64,000 nt of DNA from Ananas comosus (lineage: Eukaryota; Streptophyta; Magnoliopsida; Poales; Bromeliaceae): contig NC_033623.1 of the NCBI RefSeq assembly GCF_001540865.1, forward strand, positions 14,010,116-14,074,115, written 5' to 3'. The position numbers and the translations under genes are program-made. The notes beneath the pieces were generated by a model. It worked only from the letters and a program-made list of their open reading frames with translations, made no database searches and had not been told where the DNA came from. Positions within the stretch are counted from its first letter, which is position 1; each line of letters starts with the position of its first letter. Positions 24,713-36,962 of this stretch are shown here, in pieces.

Positions 24713-26402
24713 TCCAATAAATGTATAGAATTTATTATTTAGTAATAATATTATTATTATGAATCCAAAGTAAAAAGTCCATAATAAATACTATTTATTG
24801 ACCGTCAATAATATAATAATAAATGTATATAGGATAAATTAGTAATACTATTTATATATTTAAAAAATATATATTTTTATACTTTATCCACCCTAAAATA
24901 GAAATAAGTTCACTAATCATTCCGTGTGTCTAGTAAAAGGTATTTTATTTTAAAATGGATAAGGTGTATATCCATATAGATTTATTTTGAGAAACATATA
25001 TAGGTAGCATTTACCAAAATAAATTTCAGAAGAAAAATTCTACTAGTGCACCTCAAGAAAGGAATATTGGTCTTACCACCTAAAATTTATAAATATTTAA
25101 ATATATTTTTTATTAAAAGTAATATAAGATTTTTATAATTTTCAGATGTACATATATACTACGTGCAAAATTGTAAGATATGGTCCTTTTCCCCCTCTCT
25201 CTCTCTCTCTCTCCTAGCTACTGTGCTTATGTGCTGGAAAAGTTGTGATAAGTGTAAAAATTGGATTTTTCTTTTTTGAGAAAAAAATAATACGCTATTG
25301 GTTTTATTAATTAAACAAATAAATTTAGTTACAGAAATTCGGCCATCGCAGTTTTAAAAAATATTGAAAACAATTAAAATAAAAAAAATAAAAATAAAAA
25401 TAAAAATCATAAAAATTTGATATTTTTACTTGTCACTCAAAATCAAAACACAAAAAACTGTAAAACTCTGTTCATTTTATACTCACTTCCCTTGTTCTCA
25501 AACTTTAATGGCGGAAAGTTAGGGAAGGGGCCCACATGTATGTAATTATTTATATATTTATCTATTTATTTCTTGTCAAAGATGAGTTAATGCAAGCGTG
25601 ACCTAGAGTGGTAATTGCATTTGTCTCGGGCAAACGCGACGAACGACAAATCCTCATGATGGGTATCTACTAGCAATCATACATATCTCTGACCCTTCCC
25701 TCCCCAAATACCATTAAAAATCTCAATCACTTTTTGTGCTGCTTAAAAGAGAAACCATCGCACAGATCAAGGGAAATGAGTACTATTTCAAATAATCAAC
25801 ACTATATTTATTTATCTATAAATTTTACGTGACTTAACTAGTATATACATATATATAATGTTTATTTGATTTTTTAATATAATTCACGAGAACATTCCCG
25901 TCTAATTTAGAAAAAGAATGATAGTTAATTACATAAAAAAAATTAGAGAACTAACGAAATATTGTCACGTGAGCGTAAGTAAAACATACGTCAAATGTAA
26001 TCGGAAATACAGAGAAGGGATAATCAATATATTTAAGCACGAGTCAATATGGGCCGAGTCCGGCCCGGTTCCAAATGATCGGACAAGAATCTTCTGGGCC
26101 CGATAAAGAAAAATAATTCACGGGCTCATTGGACTTTTCTTAGCCCGTCGATTGTAAATTTCCAATTTTGAGGGCTGTGGGCCGCCTCAAAGCGATGGTA
26201 CTGAACTTGTTGCCCTCATCAAGACCTACGAATCGTAAAGCAAATCGTACGTTGTAATACTCAGGCTCTTCCCGATCTAACGGTCGCAAACCTACTCCCA
26301 CACTCCCGCTCCGCCCCTTCCCATTTCTAGGGTTTTGCGACTCCCCGAAACCCCTCCCCTCCATGGCCCTAATCCTGATCGACTTCTAAAACCCCCTCAA
26401 CC
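24713..26402. other. Intergenic DNA and promoter side of the PUS1-like gene
   Basis: AT-rich to about 26000, then more GC-rich toward the start codon at 26403. It contains a CT run (25196-25213) and a LINE stub (25273-25350). No TATA box could be assigned with confidence. Confidence 0.4.
25273..25350 (-). mobile_element. LINE 3'-end stub (short)
   Basis: On the minus strand it reads TAACTAAATTTATTTG, then TTAATAAAACCAATAGCGTA and TTTTTTCTC before an A-rich end. It resembles the 3' ends of the other LINE insertions but is short and divergent. Confidence 0.45.
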
Positions 26403-28200
26403 ATGGCGTCGCCTCCCTCGTCTCCTCCGAGCCCCAAGAAGCTCAAGATGTCGTCCTCCACCTCCGAAGCCGACCCCGACGCCGACGCCTCCGCCGCCGC
26501 CTCCGGCGAGCCGCGCCGCCGCTACAAACGGCGCAAGGTCGCCATCTTCCTCGGCTACTGCGGCGCCGGGTACCAGGGCATGCAGAAGAACCCCGGGGCG
26601 CGCACCATCGAGGGCGACCTCGAGGAGGCCCTCTTCCTCGCCGGCGCCGTCCCCGACGCCGACCGTGGCGCGCCCCGCCGCTACGACTGGGCGCGCTCCG
26701 CGCGCACCGACAAGGGCGTGAGCGCCGCTGCGCAGGTCGTCTCCGGGCGGTTCTACATCGACCCTCCGGGCCTCGTCGCGCGCCTCAGCGCCCACCTCCC
26801 CGATCAGATCCGGATCTTCGGGTACAAGCGCGTGACCAACTCGTTCAATGCGAAGAAGTTTTGCGACCGGCGAAGGTACGTGTATCTTCTCCCCGTGTTT
26901 GCCCTAGATCCGAGCGCGCACCCCGACAGGGAGGCCGTGATGGCGAGCTTGGGGTCCGGGAATGAGCTCGCTCGATGTGTTGAGTGCTCCGAAAGGGGGA
27001 GGAAGGTTCCTGGGATCATGGGTCGGGGGCCGAAAGGTTCGAACGGGGGAGAAAAATCCAAACTTTGTGGTGGGGAAACGGGTGGAGATGAAAATGGTGT
27101 CTCTAATTTGAATTTGACTAGTGTGGTTTCTGCTTGTGAAGAGCGAAATGATGCTTGCAAGAGCGAATTAGAATGCAGTAACACAGAAAAGCCAGAACAT
27201 GGCAGCGAACAAGGTGGCGGAGAGGATGATGGCGCCTCTAACCTGAATTCAATGAGTAGTGTTTTGCAACCAGAGAAGGAGCGTGAAGTTGGTAATGGTG
27301 GTTTTGAATCGAGAGAAGGTGAAGAGTCTTGTGGTAATTCACGCGCAGATTCGGTTTCAAAGCACGGTACTTTAGGGTCCGAGGAACTAGCAGCTGATGA
27401 GAAATCTAAGTTGGTGGAAGGAAGATTGACGGAAGAGGAGACCGCCAAAGGTGGAGTAGTTGAGAGTACTGCTAATGAAGAAGCTGTTCTTGCGATCAAA
27501 AGTGGCTTTTGTTACGGAGATGAGGAAAAGGAGAGGTTTAATAGAATTCTAAAGCATTATGTTGGAACCCACAACTTCCATAACTTCACCACGAGAACGA
27601 AGGCCGAAGATCCTTCTGCCAGGAGATATATTATTTCTTTCGAGGCAGATCGTGTTGTTACTATTGACGGAATCGATTTTGTCAAGTGCGAGGTTGTTGG
27701 TCAGAGTTTTATGCTCCATCAAATCCGGAAGATGATCGGCCTTGCTGTTGCAGTGATGAGGAACTGCGCTCCAGAGTCACTGATGGAGGTTGCCTTAAAA
27801 AAGTAGGTTATCTTCTCATCTAGAGAAATTGTAGATGTCTGCATCAATTGATAATATCTAATGGCATGCTATAATTTGTTTTTTCAGGGAGGTAAGCATA
27901 AATGTACCAACAGCACCTGAGGTGGGGCTCTACCTGGATGAATGTCTCTTCAGTTCATATAACAAAAAGTGGCGCGATTCGCATGAGGAGATTTCAATGG
28001 CATCTTATGCTGAAGAGGCTGAAGAGTTTAGGATGAAGCATATATACCCTCACATTGCACAAATGGAGCACAAGGAGGGAGCTGTAGCATTGTGGCTTCA
28101 CTCGCTGAACCTCCGTAATTACCCGGATTTCCATTTTGTGGACACTAATAGCGAGTCTCTTGGTGCAGAACAAACAAAACAAGATAATTTGGGGCAGTGA
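26403..28200 (+). CDS. tRNA pseudouridine synthase, PUS1/TruA type
   Basis: Converts specific uridines in tRNA to pseudouridine; eukaryotic PUS1 proteins act in the nucleus or organelles. Two exons, 26403-27802 and 27888-28200, give 570 residues. The TruA fold shows as KVAIFLGYCGAGYQG near residue 45, the catalytic ARTDKGV with Asp103, NAKKFCDRRRYVY near residue 158, and the C-terminal FHNFTTRTKAEDPSARR and FVKCEVVGQSFMLHQIRKMIG blocks. A long acidic, low-complexity insert (about residues 190-370) separates the halves, as plant PUS1-like proteins often show. The 5' third is very GC-rich and the rest is not. The first ATG with good context is used; the 5' UTR start is not visible. No plastid or mitochondrial target signal was assigned. 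Confidence 0.92.
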
Positions 28201-29392
28201 CTGCTTCAATGGAGATTGAAGATGTGTGACATCTTTGTCTCGGTCCAAACGAGGGAACATAAAGAAAAAAAAAAAAAAGGGGGGGCAGCAAACAGTTAAC
28301 ACGCTCCCTATGTTCATTCAAGTAATTTTGTTGGATGCGTAAAGCTTTTTCTTCATTTGTTGTATTAGGTGAAGTAACACGCATATCTCGAATTACCGAC
28401 TTCTTTTAAGAGTTTAGACTTCAATAAATGAGGCAATTGGTTTTGAGTGTTTCACTTTTGTTGGTGCTAGGTCCTCTCAAGTCTCTACTTGGACAAAGAT
28501 AAGTATAGAACATGTCACGCGCTATTTGTTTTATTTTATGAAAAGCAAACTTATTGTGCTTATGTGCTTACTGATCTTTTCCTGGACTGATGAGGCTGGC
28601 TAGGCAGAAGACGAGGAAAGATGGATCCTGACATCGTAAATGAAGGAGAGCATTTACTGATACGGGGAACAACATGTGTTGGTTGTTTTAGGTGGAATGC
28701 GAGAGGGATGTGTAGCATTCTAAACAAACTGTGGCGAAATTACTCTCTTCATGAATTTTTAGATGGAAATAAAGGTTACACACTGTTTTTAGTACTGGAA
28801 ATGTGCTTCTTGCATCAGCAAATTGGTGGATAAAGGATATATGTTGTAGCAGATATTGGCTTTTCTGCAGGCAGACAATCAATGCGAAATATTCTCCTTC
28901 TAAATTGTGTTTGTACTCATGCTCTTCTGGTGTTGCTTTGGTAGTTGTTGGCCTATCTCTGAGTATCTGCACTTATGAAGGTTCAATATCTAAGTTTCTG
29001 TTTCTTTTCTCAAAAAAAATATCTAAGTTTCTGTTTCAGCTTTTTCTGGCCCTTAGGAGCCTTGTTATTATGGATTGACATAGCATTTGCCGAAGTTTAA
29101 TCTGGGCGGTCCTGTGTCGATGTGTTCATCTTTTCAATCAAAATCTGGGCAGTAATATAAGCATATTGAAATAAAAAAAGAAAAAAAAAATCTCCAAACC
29201 CTAAAATAGTGGTCCATTTATCTGGTTTCGTCGTGATGTTTGGCTTTTTTTTTTGCTGTCTTAATAACTAGGATAGTATTTACAATTTTAGCCAAATTTG
29301 GATCGATAAAAGCTAGCCCTCTCTAGATGTTTATTATTTTGAGTCTCTCTGGAATTTCCTATAGTTCATATACGGTTGGCCTGCTTAATTTA

Positions 29393-29432
<40 letters not shown>

Positions 29433-30100
29433 GGAATAAGAATATATAAAGATTTATATAATTACGTTACAATTTAGATACGCACATATTAATCAATATA
29501 TCTAATTAAGGTTTTAATAGTTATTAACCTTTTCTTCTAGAATTTTGTAATTTAAATTATTATATTACATAAATAATTTACGTAATTAAGTAGGTTATAC
29601 GAGTCAGTTCCGCTTAACCTGCTTAACAGGTGAGTTGAGCTTATATTTTTGAACGTGACGGGTTTGAATTGACCTACATGTCTTTTATACCTAGACTAGA
29701 CGCGACCCAATCACGACACGTTAAAAGGAATTGCCGCCTCAATACATAATTACATACTGCAGAAAAAAAGAGAGATATTTTTGTTGTGTAACGTACAAAA
29801 ACAGTTCTGGTGGCCCAATCTGTCTATTAAAGTAAGGACAACCATCCTTGCCATCTTTAATACTCTTCGCTGTTTGATTTTTATTTTTTCTTTTTTCTTT
29901 TTTTTATAATTTTAATTTTTTAAAATTTTTATCTTAAACAAGATTGTGTTTTTTAAAGCACTGAACATACTTATAATTCTTTAATGGTTGAATCATCTTA
30001 AATTTCGTACAGTACTAATAAAAACAAATTTAATAAAATATATTATTAATAATAATACTGAATGAATTTTGAGACGGTGTAATAGTTAGGCCTACATAAA
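28201..30100. other. 3' flank of the PUS1-like gene, then intergenic DNA
   Basis: The first few hundred bases are probably the 3' UTR. Further right are poly-A and poly-T tracts and a (TA)n tract near 29398-29429. Short open frames at 28621-29078 have no recognisable domain and I do not call them. Confidence 0.4.
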
Positions 30101-30349
30101 GTCCGGCTACTATACTCTTATGAGTACAGTACCCTTAATACTCATAAATTTTTGACCGTTAAATCTACTTATTTAATCATTCCCACCCATTAAACCATAC
30201 TATTCAACCGACCACCCACTCAACTCTAGAATATCACTATTAATCTAATCAAAGATCACTATCATTCTAACTGTATATTCCTGAATTCAATAGTCAAAAA
30301 TTTATGAGTATAATAAAAGCTATACTCGCGAGAACATAGTAGCCCTAGC
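30101..30349. mobile_element. Short-family MITE near the CRAL-TRIO gene
   Basis: Starts GTCCGGCTACTATACTCTTATG, and near its right end reads, in reverse, GGGCTACTATGTTCTCGCG. Interior words are the reverse of the short family (CCACCCACTCAACTC). It has no flanking microsatellite, unlike most other copies, and lies about 260 bp 3' of the CRAL-TRIO gene. Confidence 0.65.
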
Positions 30350-30612
30350 CAGGCTAGGGCTACACTGCATATCTAAATATCAGTTCACACTATTAATTTT
30401 CATGCCAAAATTACAAACATAACCATATAGGGCTCGGCGACAGTCCACGTAGGACAAACCCATTCGAAGCATCCCAAAAAAGAGAACCTGTTTCTACTCA
30501 GAGTTTCGTACTATTTACAATTATAGCTCCCAACTGCGTTAAAAGCCAAGCGAACGGAAAGAGTTCACGGCAACGGTAACGGCAACGGAGTTGTTTGGGT
30601 TGGGTTGGGTCG

Positions 30613-31629
30613 TTAGGAGATGCAGCGGAGCGAGTACATGGAAGCGGCGGAGTCCATCACGGGGGCGTCGTATATACGGTGGTGATCGCTCTCGAGGCCG
30701 TAGTCCATCAACGGACGGCGCTCGAGCTCCTCGTCGTGGTCGTGCACGAATTCTGGGATCTCCACCTCCCGCTTCCGCATGTGCTCCCACAGGAACTCGA
30801 GTCGACTCACGTACTTCAACTTCCCATACAACCTATGGTAATTTGTTAAACATTATTATAAAAATAAAAAATCAACGATAAGATTAAATAAATATCCGAA
30901 TGTTTTATATTTTAGCCCTAATAATAAAATAATAATGTGCCGATTCACAAGATAAGATTAATAAATCCCAGCTTCGGATTCAACGAAAAGAAAGAAAAAG
31001 AAACTGGAAATGAATGGTTCGTACCCGGCGCTGAAGAGGAAGCGGCCGAAGGTGGCGAAGAAGAGGCGAGCTTGGAGCCCCGGGTGGAGGAAGTACACGG
31101 CCTGGAGAGCGGCGCGCACGGCGGCGGGGACGGCCTCGTACACGGATCGGAGCGCCGCGACCCCCGGGAAGTTGTCCCAGCGCTGCACGCGCGTGTGCAC
31201 GTACACCACCACGAACGGCCTCTCCCCGAGCCTCGGGAACACTCTCTTCTCCAGGTACCCCTTCAACGCCTCCTCCCCTCTCGCTCCCCCCAATTCTCGA
31301 CCTACACACACACACACACACACACACACACGATATTCACCGATTCACCATCAAATTGTACTCGATCGGATCTCGGATCAAGAGACCGAGGGGAAAAAAC
31401 AAACAAACAAACGAACGAACGAACAAGAAGATCGGTCGATTAGAGTCTTGTCGTCACCTGGAAAGAATTTGCCGACGATGCGGAGGATCGTGCGGCCCTT
31501 CTTGTCGCGTCCTTGGATCCGGAACACCTCGAGCTTCTCTAGGAGAAGTTCTTGATCCGTGAGTTGAGACACGGGAACGACATTGCCCCTACCAACACCG
31601 CCACCGCCGCCGCCGCTACTATCGCTCAT
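30613..31629 (-). CDS. CRAL-TRIO/SEC14-like domain protein
   Basis: A 222-residue protein in three exons (31458-31629, 31025-31301, 30613-30832). After a Gly-rich N-terminus it has VFRIQGRDKKGRTILRIVGK, YLEKRVFPRLGERPFVVVYV and AVYFLHPGLQARLFFATFGR, then a KLKYVSRLEFLWEHM segment. This is the pattern of the divergent CRAL-TRIO domain in BNIP2/GDAP2-like proteins and small plant SEC14-like proteins. Such domains bind lipids or mediate protein contacts; a specific ligand cannot be inferred. The C-terminus is an acidic tail ending SMYSLRCIS. Intron 1 (31302-31457) ends in a (TG)n tract directly against the splice acceptor. A (CT)n(TA)n tract lies upstream at about 31709-31741. Confidence 0.85.
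31302..31332 (-). repeat. (TG)n tract forming the 3' end of an intron
   Basis: Read on the gene strand, intron 1 of the CRAL-TRIO gene ends in about 14 TG units and then TAG, immediately followed by exon 2. The microsatellite takes the place of the usual polypyrimidine tract. Confidence 0.85.
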
Positions 31630-31707
31630 GGCGAAAGCGAAAGGGTTTCAAGGGTTTGGAGTGGGTTCAGGGTTTGCGAGGAAAGCGGGGAAGAGGGAGT
31701 GGTCTCC

Positions 31708-31708
<1 letters not shown>

Positions 31709-31740
<32 letters not shown>

Positions 31741-31741
31741 A
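31709..31741. repeat. (CT)n(TA)n compound microsatellite
   Basis: About nine CT units followed by TA units, located 80-110 bp upstream of the CRAL-TRIO start codon and so probably in its 5' UTR or core promoter. It has the same composition as the MITE borders elsewhere, but no element is attached. Confidence 0.8.
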
Positions 31742-32645
31742 AAGCAAGAAAACGGAAAGGGGTTTTAAAATTTAAGTGTTGATAAGGATTGGGGAACCGA
31801 AGTTGTGACGAAGAGGAGTTCAAATATGGGGGAAGAGGAAAGGATCCAAAGGGAATATTCCCAAGAATCTTCCCGTGCGTAGCGGAGCGGATATTGGCGC
31901 GGCGCGGCGCCGTAGGTTGGCACGTGTCGGGCGCTCGATCGGGTCGAACTCGGCCGAAACGGGCTTGGGTTCGTGAGTGCAAATTGGGGTTCGGGTTCGG
32001 GTTCGTCACGTATTCTGTTGGTGGGGCGGGTCGGGTGTGTGGTCACGTGTTTTGTGGCCTTCGGCTCCTCCTATGGAAGGGGATTTACGTTTCCAACTTC
32101 TACTTATTTTAATTTGGATAGATTATGGAGAAAGATAAGGATAATAATTATCAGATCACACGTGTCCCAAAACTACTTAGAACCGTTGGATCGAATACAC
32201 AAAGTCGTGTTTAATCCAAAGATAAGAAGAAAACAAATCTCTAAATAATCCTTTTCACGATTGCATCTTCTTATTCAAATACACATAAGCGATTTGAGTC
32301 ATACTAGGATGGATGTTATATTACTGGATCATCAGATATTTCGAACTCACTCCAATCCGATCATCTGCTTCCTATTTATTTCATTTTGCTTATGCGAATT
32401 TTATTTCAGTTTGCAACCAAGTATGGTCAATTCTCTTACTTTAGTAATAAGTCTTATTATTACATTTTAGGAGCTAGGATTTGCATTGATATTTTTGTAT
32501 CTTTGCAATGAGACTTGGTTTTTTTTTTTTTTTTTTNTGGTTAAGCTTTAAATAATTGGGCGTCCCATACTCAATTATTTGACTGAGCTTTCGGTGCCAT
32601 TATAACTCTTTGATCGCACTGGTTTGTCCCCATTGTCAAAGTAAT
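31742..32645. other. Upstream region of the CRAL-TRIO gene and intergenic DNA
   Basis: The part near the gene is GC-rich (to about 32060), then AT-rich. A long T-run with one undetermined base lies at 32519-32537. No further gene recognised. Confidence 0.4.
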
Positions 32646-32659
32646 AATTGATTATCACT

Positions 32660-33336
32660 AAAATAATGATAATAATGATAATCAATTATCAGTTGCCGAA
32701 GAGTCATGGATGCTGCAACATCTGCTATTTGGAGACTTAAAATTTCTGTTAAAGTTAAAATCTTCTTATGGCTAGCATTCAAAAAACGACTATCCACCGT
32801 AGACAATCTTCTCACAAGAGGGGGGTCTGGATTCAACAACTATTATTTGTGTTGGGCTAAACTCGAGACTGTAAACCATTTGCTAGTAGGGTGTGTTGTT
32901 AGCAAGTTCCTTTCTATCTTGCACCTTGGAGAGTGCCCCATCTACCCTTTTTGTGAAGATATTAAAATCATCTGGGAGCGGCTGCTAGAGAGACGGCCGC
33001 AGAGTGATGGTCGGAAGGCCTTTATTCTGGTGGCGGCTACTTGGTAGATGATCTGACGCGATAGGAACAACGCTATTTTTAGAAATCTACCCGTGAACGT
33101 TTTGCTAACAGTATCGGAGAGTTGACAAAAGAGTGGGCCGAGAGCATTGTAAAGCTGGGTGATGGCTGAAGCTTGAGTAGCTTGAGTTAGACTTGATATT
33201 GAGTTTGCTTTTTTCTTTCTTTTTTTTTTTTATGTCTTCCTTCTTTACCTTGATATTGCCGTTTTTTCGCCCTTCTAAGGCCCTGGCTGTCTCACCCCAT
33301 GTAGCTAAATTCATTTACTTAATGAATGATGCAAAA
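32660..33336 (+). mobile_element. 5'-truncated LINE with 14-bp target duplication
   Basis: AATTGATTATCACT flanks the insertion on both sides (32646-32659 and 33337-33350). The open part 32706-33047 is a zf-RVT domain remnant (SAIWRLKISVKVKIFLWLAF, then a CWAKLETVNHLLVGC knuckle). The 3' end reads CCATGTAGCTAAATTCATTTAC like other local LINEs and ends in a short A-run. The frame is broken by stops; it is not a functional gene. Confidence 0.82.
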
Positions 33337-33350
33337 AATTGATTATCACT

Positions 33351-34695
33351 GTTCCTAAAAAAAAAGGAAAAAGGAAAAAAAAATGGTGTTGTATTTGAAA
33401 TTATGAACAAGTTTTATTCTAATAATTGTGTAATTTTAGAATATACAAATAGCTTCTCTCATTTAGGTACGGTGATTGATTAAATTCTATTTGGCAGTGT
33501 ATAGCTAGCAGATAGAAGAGTGGATACAAAGCAAAATCCAGCTTAAATTTTTGGGCATAGCAATTGCATCTAGAGTAATAAAATCTTTGTGATAATGTAG
33601 GATTCTCTTGAGAAAATTTCAAAGAACTTTGATAAGGTTTTTTTGAGAACAGAGTTTTTTAATATTAATATTCGATGTGAGCCAATTCCAAACAAGGAAG
33701 TTTCCATGCTATACTCCCTAAAATGGGATAAAAAGTTCTTCTTATATTCTACTTAGAAAGAAAACCCAACAGTAGCCATTTAACCCACCCATTGTTGCTT
33801 TTTGAAGATTCAAATAAATATGAAACTTCCTTCGAGTTTCCGTTATCCAAAGTGCACTCCACTATGTAATAATCATTTTCCATGAAATCATCTCTATGTT
33901 GTCACAAGGAATCCAAAGTCCACGACCAAAACAAATAAATAAATAAATAAATAAATAAATAAAACAGCACCTTCGAGGAATCCGAGGCCTCTATAAAGCG
34001 CACAAATTTAAGTCTCGTTTCGATAAAAGTGGAGAGGCGTGCATCCATTTTCGATTTTGAACAGTCATGTTTGCTGTTGGGTTTGCCGTAACGAAGATAC
34101 AGATACAGTCGAAGATATAGTTGAAATTCAAGTTATCACATGTCAAAATTAATTACAGTGAAAAGAGGTTAAAAAAAAATAATAAAATAATACAAAGAAT
34201 AATACTAGCTATATTTAAATATATTTAATTATGATATTAATTATTTTTTTATTTAGTTTATATGTTTAAAATGTAATGAAAATTGATTAGCTAAGTTTTA
34301 GTATTTCTTTCATTTAGATTGTATATTTAAAATATAATAAAAATTAATTAGTTGAGTATTAATATTTTTTTTACTAGATGATTTATTGTTGTACTATTAT
34401 AATTTATGTATAAAAAAATTAATTGATTATTTTAGATTATATTTTTTAATTATATACGAATACAATTATAATTTTTTATTACATTATAATTAATTTTAGT
34501 AAATTTATTTATTATTTATGCATATAAATTATAATTTTCACGCCATTTATTTCTTGTCAAACAAACAATAACATTGGAGAAAATTCATTTCGATAGTTAT
34601 GGAAACAAGCAGGGGGGAAAAGTACTTTTTACAAAACTCTATTTTATCTTAAAGTCCACCTTATTCCAAAATCTACTTTCGGGAAACAGACAGAC
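33351..34695. other. Intergenic DNA with (AAAT)n repeat
   Basis: AT-rich sequence with an (AAAT)n repeat of about nine units at 33927-33963. No gene recognised. Confidence 0.45.
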
Positions 34696-34698
34696 TTA

Positions 34699-35426
34699 GG
34701 CCCTGTTTGGATGCATAGTTAAAAAACTCCATGGAATTTTTATTCTATGGTTTTGGTCTAAATGAAATATGGAATCCTGTAACTACAAAAAAATTCCACA
34801 GCTTCATTTTTAAGCTATTTGGATACATATCATACAATTCCACAGTATTTATAACAATTAAATTTCTAAAATTTTAAAATTCAAAATTCAAAACTCAAAA
34901 TTCAAAATTCAAAATTCAAAATTTAAAAATAAAATTTTAAAAATTAAAAATAAAAATTCAAAATATAAAATTAAAATTTAAAATTTAAAATTTAAAAAGT
35001 AAATTAGATTTTATGTTTTAAATTTGAAATTTGAAATTTGGAATTTGAAATTTCAAATTTGAAANTTTTTGAAATTTGAAATTTAAAATTTAAAATTTGA
35101 AGTTTTTGAAATTTGAAATTTGAAATTTAAAATTTGAAATTTAAAATCAAAATTAAATTTGAATTTTAAAATTTTAAAATTTGAAATCTAAAATTTTATT
35201 TTGAAATTTAAAATTTAAAAATTGATACATCTTTGGGAGCCCAAAATGGTGGAATTTTTTTCCTTTGGTTAAAGTGGATTGTAAGTTTACTTCATTTTTT
35301 GGAGTATAGTATAACTATACTCCAAAAATTACGTCATTTTTTTTTCTTCCAAACGCTTCATAGGATTATTTTCCTACCAGCGTAGCATAGTCTATGCTAC
35401 GTTTTTAGAGGTATCCAAACGGGGCC
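34699..35426. mobile_element. PIF/Harbinger-type MITE with tandem AT-rich core
   Basis: Ends are GGCCCTGTTTGG and its near-perfect inverse CCAAACGGGGCC, flanked by TTA on both sides (34696-34698 and 35427-35429). The centre (about 34860-35220) is built of tandem permutations of AAATTCAAAATTTG-type words. No coding capacity; 728 bp. Confidence 0.85.
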
Positions 35427-35429
35427 TTA

Positions 35430-36962
35430 GTGGCCAATGTTTGGCCTTTGAATAGCCTGAGGAGTCGATAGTTCTTATTTTGTTTGGTTTGGTAACTCAA
35501 ACTCATAATTTCTTACTTTGATATCATGTTAAGTTACATCAATTATCAAATAGCCATCTTTCTTCAATAATTTAAGCTATTAGAGAACATTATTTTTATA
35601 ATTTGTATTCAATAACAATCACAATATTTATAAAAAAATAAATATAGATGATTAGTAGGATCAATGAGCAAGCAACTAAATATATCCTAATACCAAAGCA
35701 ACCAAAATTACGATCATGTGATCAATATTCTTGGATTTTAACCCATATATGCAACACCCTAAAAGCTAGCTATATATTTTCCGCCTTTTAAAGTTTTTTT
35801 TTTTTTTTGTTTCCACCGCGGTCTATTAGCTCACTCTTGAAGCTTAATTCATCTATCTAATAAATAAAGAAGATAGCGTGCTGTTTTTTTCCTAAAAAAA
35901 ACTCATGGTGAGATACCCACTTAAACTGGTATATGAGAGGCTCGAGGCCCAGCTAACAAAACAGTCAATGACTAATTTTGATTATGTAGGTAATTCATGA
36001 TTCAAAAACCTTGACGAATAATTTGACTTTCTTTGGCCACGTTTCTCTGCTCTCTTAGCCAGAATTGCATAGAGAAGGACTTGGAAATTTTTCGACCAAA
36101 CCTAAACATGTGGCATGTTCAAGTCAATACAAGACCATGCGAATATGTGATGTATAGATTGCTCCAAACTGTGATAGTTCATCATCGTTGAGATCTAATC
36201 AAATTCCCCATGCAAGTGAGTGAGTCAACATGCGACCCTTCAGGATCACAAACTTAAGAGAACGCTCAATAACTAGTTATTTCAAGTCACCTTTAATCTT
36301 CAACAATATTTGTAATGTATATCAACCAAATACTTTTATTAAGAGTAAAAGAATGGGATCAAGATCGACCAAGGCAAGGCTATTTTTTAATCTCCAAAAT
36401 GAATGCTCACTAAGCATGGAATAGTCGTAAGTAATGATTCTACTAACTAATATGAAATATTGAAACACAGGAATCTCTTCAATTGTGCGTCTCCATGCTT
36501 GCTGATTGTTACGTTTATCTGCCTCTGTACTATACAATGCGAATAAGTTGCATCGCAGCATCGGTTCTCTCTGTGTAAATGATTACTAGTTTTCATATAA
36601 TTGGTTGTTATTATCACAATTGATGTTCACAAAGAAACTGATATTAGTTATTTGGTATAATACAAAACTCATTCCATGAGAAGGGAATCCTGCTATATGG
36701 TTGACTTCTTGTAAATTTTAAAAGGGTTAGGCTGCCCGAAACCTAACCGTTGTCATTATGCTTAGTAGTTATCTGAGGAGACGTTTTAAATTGCATGTCT
36801 CACATTGTCACTGCGTTTAAACAAATCACTAACACATGATGCACTAGTCTCCTCTAAATGCCATATGAACACATACATTGTGCCTATGTAGAGTCCCTTT
36901 ACTTATCTCCTCTTTGGTCCCTAGTATAATCTACTCCCAAAAGAAGAAGAGGGAGAAGAACC
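35430..36962. other. Intergenic DNA and promoter side of root cap gene A
   Basis: Contains a LINE stub at 35790-35900 and otherwise unique sequence. No clear TATA box was found at the position used by genes B and C. Confidence 0.4.
35790..35900 (+). mobile_element. LINE 3'-end stub
   Basis: Reads CTTAATTCATCTATCTAATA then AATAAAGAAGATAGCGTGC and an A-rich end, the same 3' end as the larger LINEs in the window. A T-run precedes it. Confidence 0.6.

Noticed and set aside
26804..27499. Antisense frame of 231 codons in the PUS1-like gene
   Set aside because: Shadow of the low-complexity acidic insert; no domain.
28621..29078. Small open frames downstream of the PUS1-like gene
   Set aside because: No domain, no paralogue and no signal peptide; the overlapping frames on both strands look equally random.
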